A program made the position numbers and the translations under genes. DNA of 64,000 bases from UBA7359 sp038142205 (lineage in GTDB: Bacteria; Pseudomonadota; Gammaproteobacteria; Eutrophobiales; Eutrophobiaceae), in the NCBI GenBank assembly GCA_038142205.1, contig JAYQJO010000001.1, positions 2,108,001 to 2,172,000 on the forward strand. The letters are read 5' to 3'. Position 1 is the first letter of the stretch; each line of letters starts with the position of its first letter. The notes beneath the pieces were generated by a model, which did no database searches, was not told where the DNA came from, and was given only the letters and a program-made list of their open reading frames with translations. Below, in pieces: positions 63,603 to 64,000 of the stretch.

Positions 63603-64000
63603 TTATTGAAACCAGCCTTTTGTCTTTTTGCAAAAAGAAACCAGCCAAAGCATTAATGGCACTTCAATCAAAACACCCACAACTGTTGCCAATGCTGCTC
63701 CTGAAGATAAACCAAATAGCATCACTGCTGTCGCTATCGCTACTTCAAAATGATTTGAAGCACCTATCATGGCTGTCGGTGCCGCATTTTCATATGAAAA
63801 ATTCATCATTCGCGCTAATCCATAAGTCATCGCGAATATAAAAACTGTTTGAATGAATAACGGCACGGCTATCCATAAGATGGTTAATGGGTTGGCGAGT
63901 ATGACATCCCCTTTAAACGAGAAAAGTAAAACCAATGTTAATAATAACGCTGTAATAGTCACAGGCGTCAGTAAGTGCAAAAACTTCTCTTCGAACCATT
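63603..64000 (-). CDS. Acr3-type arsenite efflux transporter, C-terminal part
   Basis: About 131 residues remain; the gene continues past the right edge. FEEKFLHLLTPVTITALLL, PLFIQTVFIFAMTYGLARM and PTAMIGASNHFEVAIATAV are typical of the last helices of Acr3 (BASS family) As(III)/H+ antiporters, whose Cys lies upstream outside the window. The C-terminal GVLIEVPLMLWLV block is also diagnostic. Other ars genes (arsR, arsC) would be to the right. Confidence 0.92.
   Translation of the reverse strand, partial: WFEEKFLHLLTPVTITALLLTLVLLFSFKGDVILANPLTILWIAVPLFIQTVFIFAMTYGLARMMNFSYENAAPTAMIGASNHFEVAIATAVMLFGLSSGAALATVVGVLIEVPLMLWLVSFCKKTKGWFQ

Overview
The window is A+T-rich chromosomal DNA of a gammaproteobacterium. 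The gene set supports this: EngB, cytochrome c4 and DsbA in a row; hemCDXY divergent from gshB-tonB-yqgE-ruvX-pyrR-pyrB-pyrC'; PrlC; MsbA; HemF; TIGR04211 and DUF3135 proteins. A bacterial phosphoribulokinase and an orphan PQQ precursor peptide (PqqA) hint at an autotrophic or methylotrophic way of life, but no genus can be assigned from sequence alone. No rRNA, tRNA, CRISPR array, prophage or insertion sequence was seen.

Layout. 1-4.0 kb is an iron block on the minus strand: start of a ferric-iron binding protein, a siderophore receptor, a bacterioferritin-associated ferredoxin and two bacterioferritins, with several Fur-like boxes and a possible Fur-controlled small RNA. 4.1-12.5 kb (plus): LemA-GIDE membrane pair, oligopeptidase A, SH3/coiled-coil membrane protein, exonuclease III, DUF3135, L31, a secreted nuclease and an M48 lipoprotein protease. 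12.5-13.0 kb is non-coding and holds inverted DnaA boxes, then a candidate small RNA with a sigma-E/AlgU-type promoter, three C-rich hairpin loops and a strong terminator. It converges on engB, the position of Spot 42 in E. coli and ErsA in Pseudomonas. 13.0-25.9 kb: engB, cytochrome c4, dsbA, a diguanylate cyclase, pqqA, purKE, small conserved proteins, a secreted catalase-peroxidase with an in-frame TAG, an HDOD protein and a duplicated cytochrome c5. 26-40.7 kb: TRAP binding protein, UvrD, PmbA, a MoxR-DUF58-transglutaminase operon, a CNB-GGDEF protein, MsbA, phosphoribulokinase, a ParA-type ATPase and a ferredoxin-reductase. 40.8-52.6 kb: haem, glutathione, TonB and pyrimidine genes. 52.6-64 kb: a small protein kinase divergent from a RimB-RimK fusion, ilvA, rpiA, dtd, hemF, hisBH, deaD, a decayed aquaporin, a methyltransferase and an Acr3 arsenite transporter cut by the right edge.

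The genes fit together as iron uptake and storage (receptor, ferric binding protein, Bfr/Bfd, TonB), haem synthesis (hemCD, hemF) feeding the c-type cytochromes, periplasmic folding and oxidative defence (DsbA, KatG), and nucleotide synthesis (purKE, pyrRBC').

Caution on quality: at least seven otherwise normal genes are broken by one-base indels, mostly in short A or T runs (siderophore receptor, dsbA, dctP, msbA, deaD twice, a ferredoxin-reductase, a small membrane protein). The pattern looks more like base-calling error than gene decay, so these genes are given as full-length CDS with the break described. The aquaporin remnant and the TAG in katG do not fit that error pattern.
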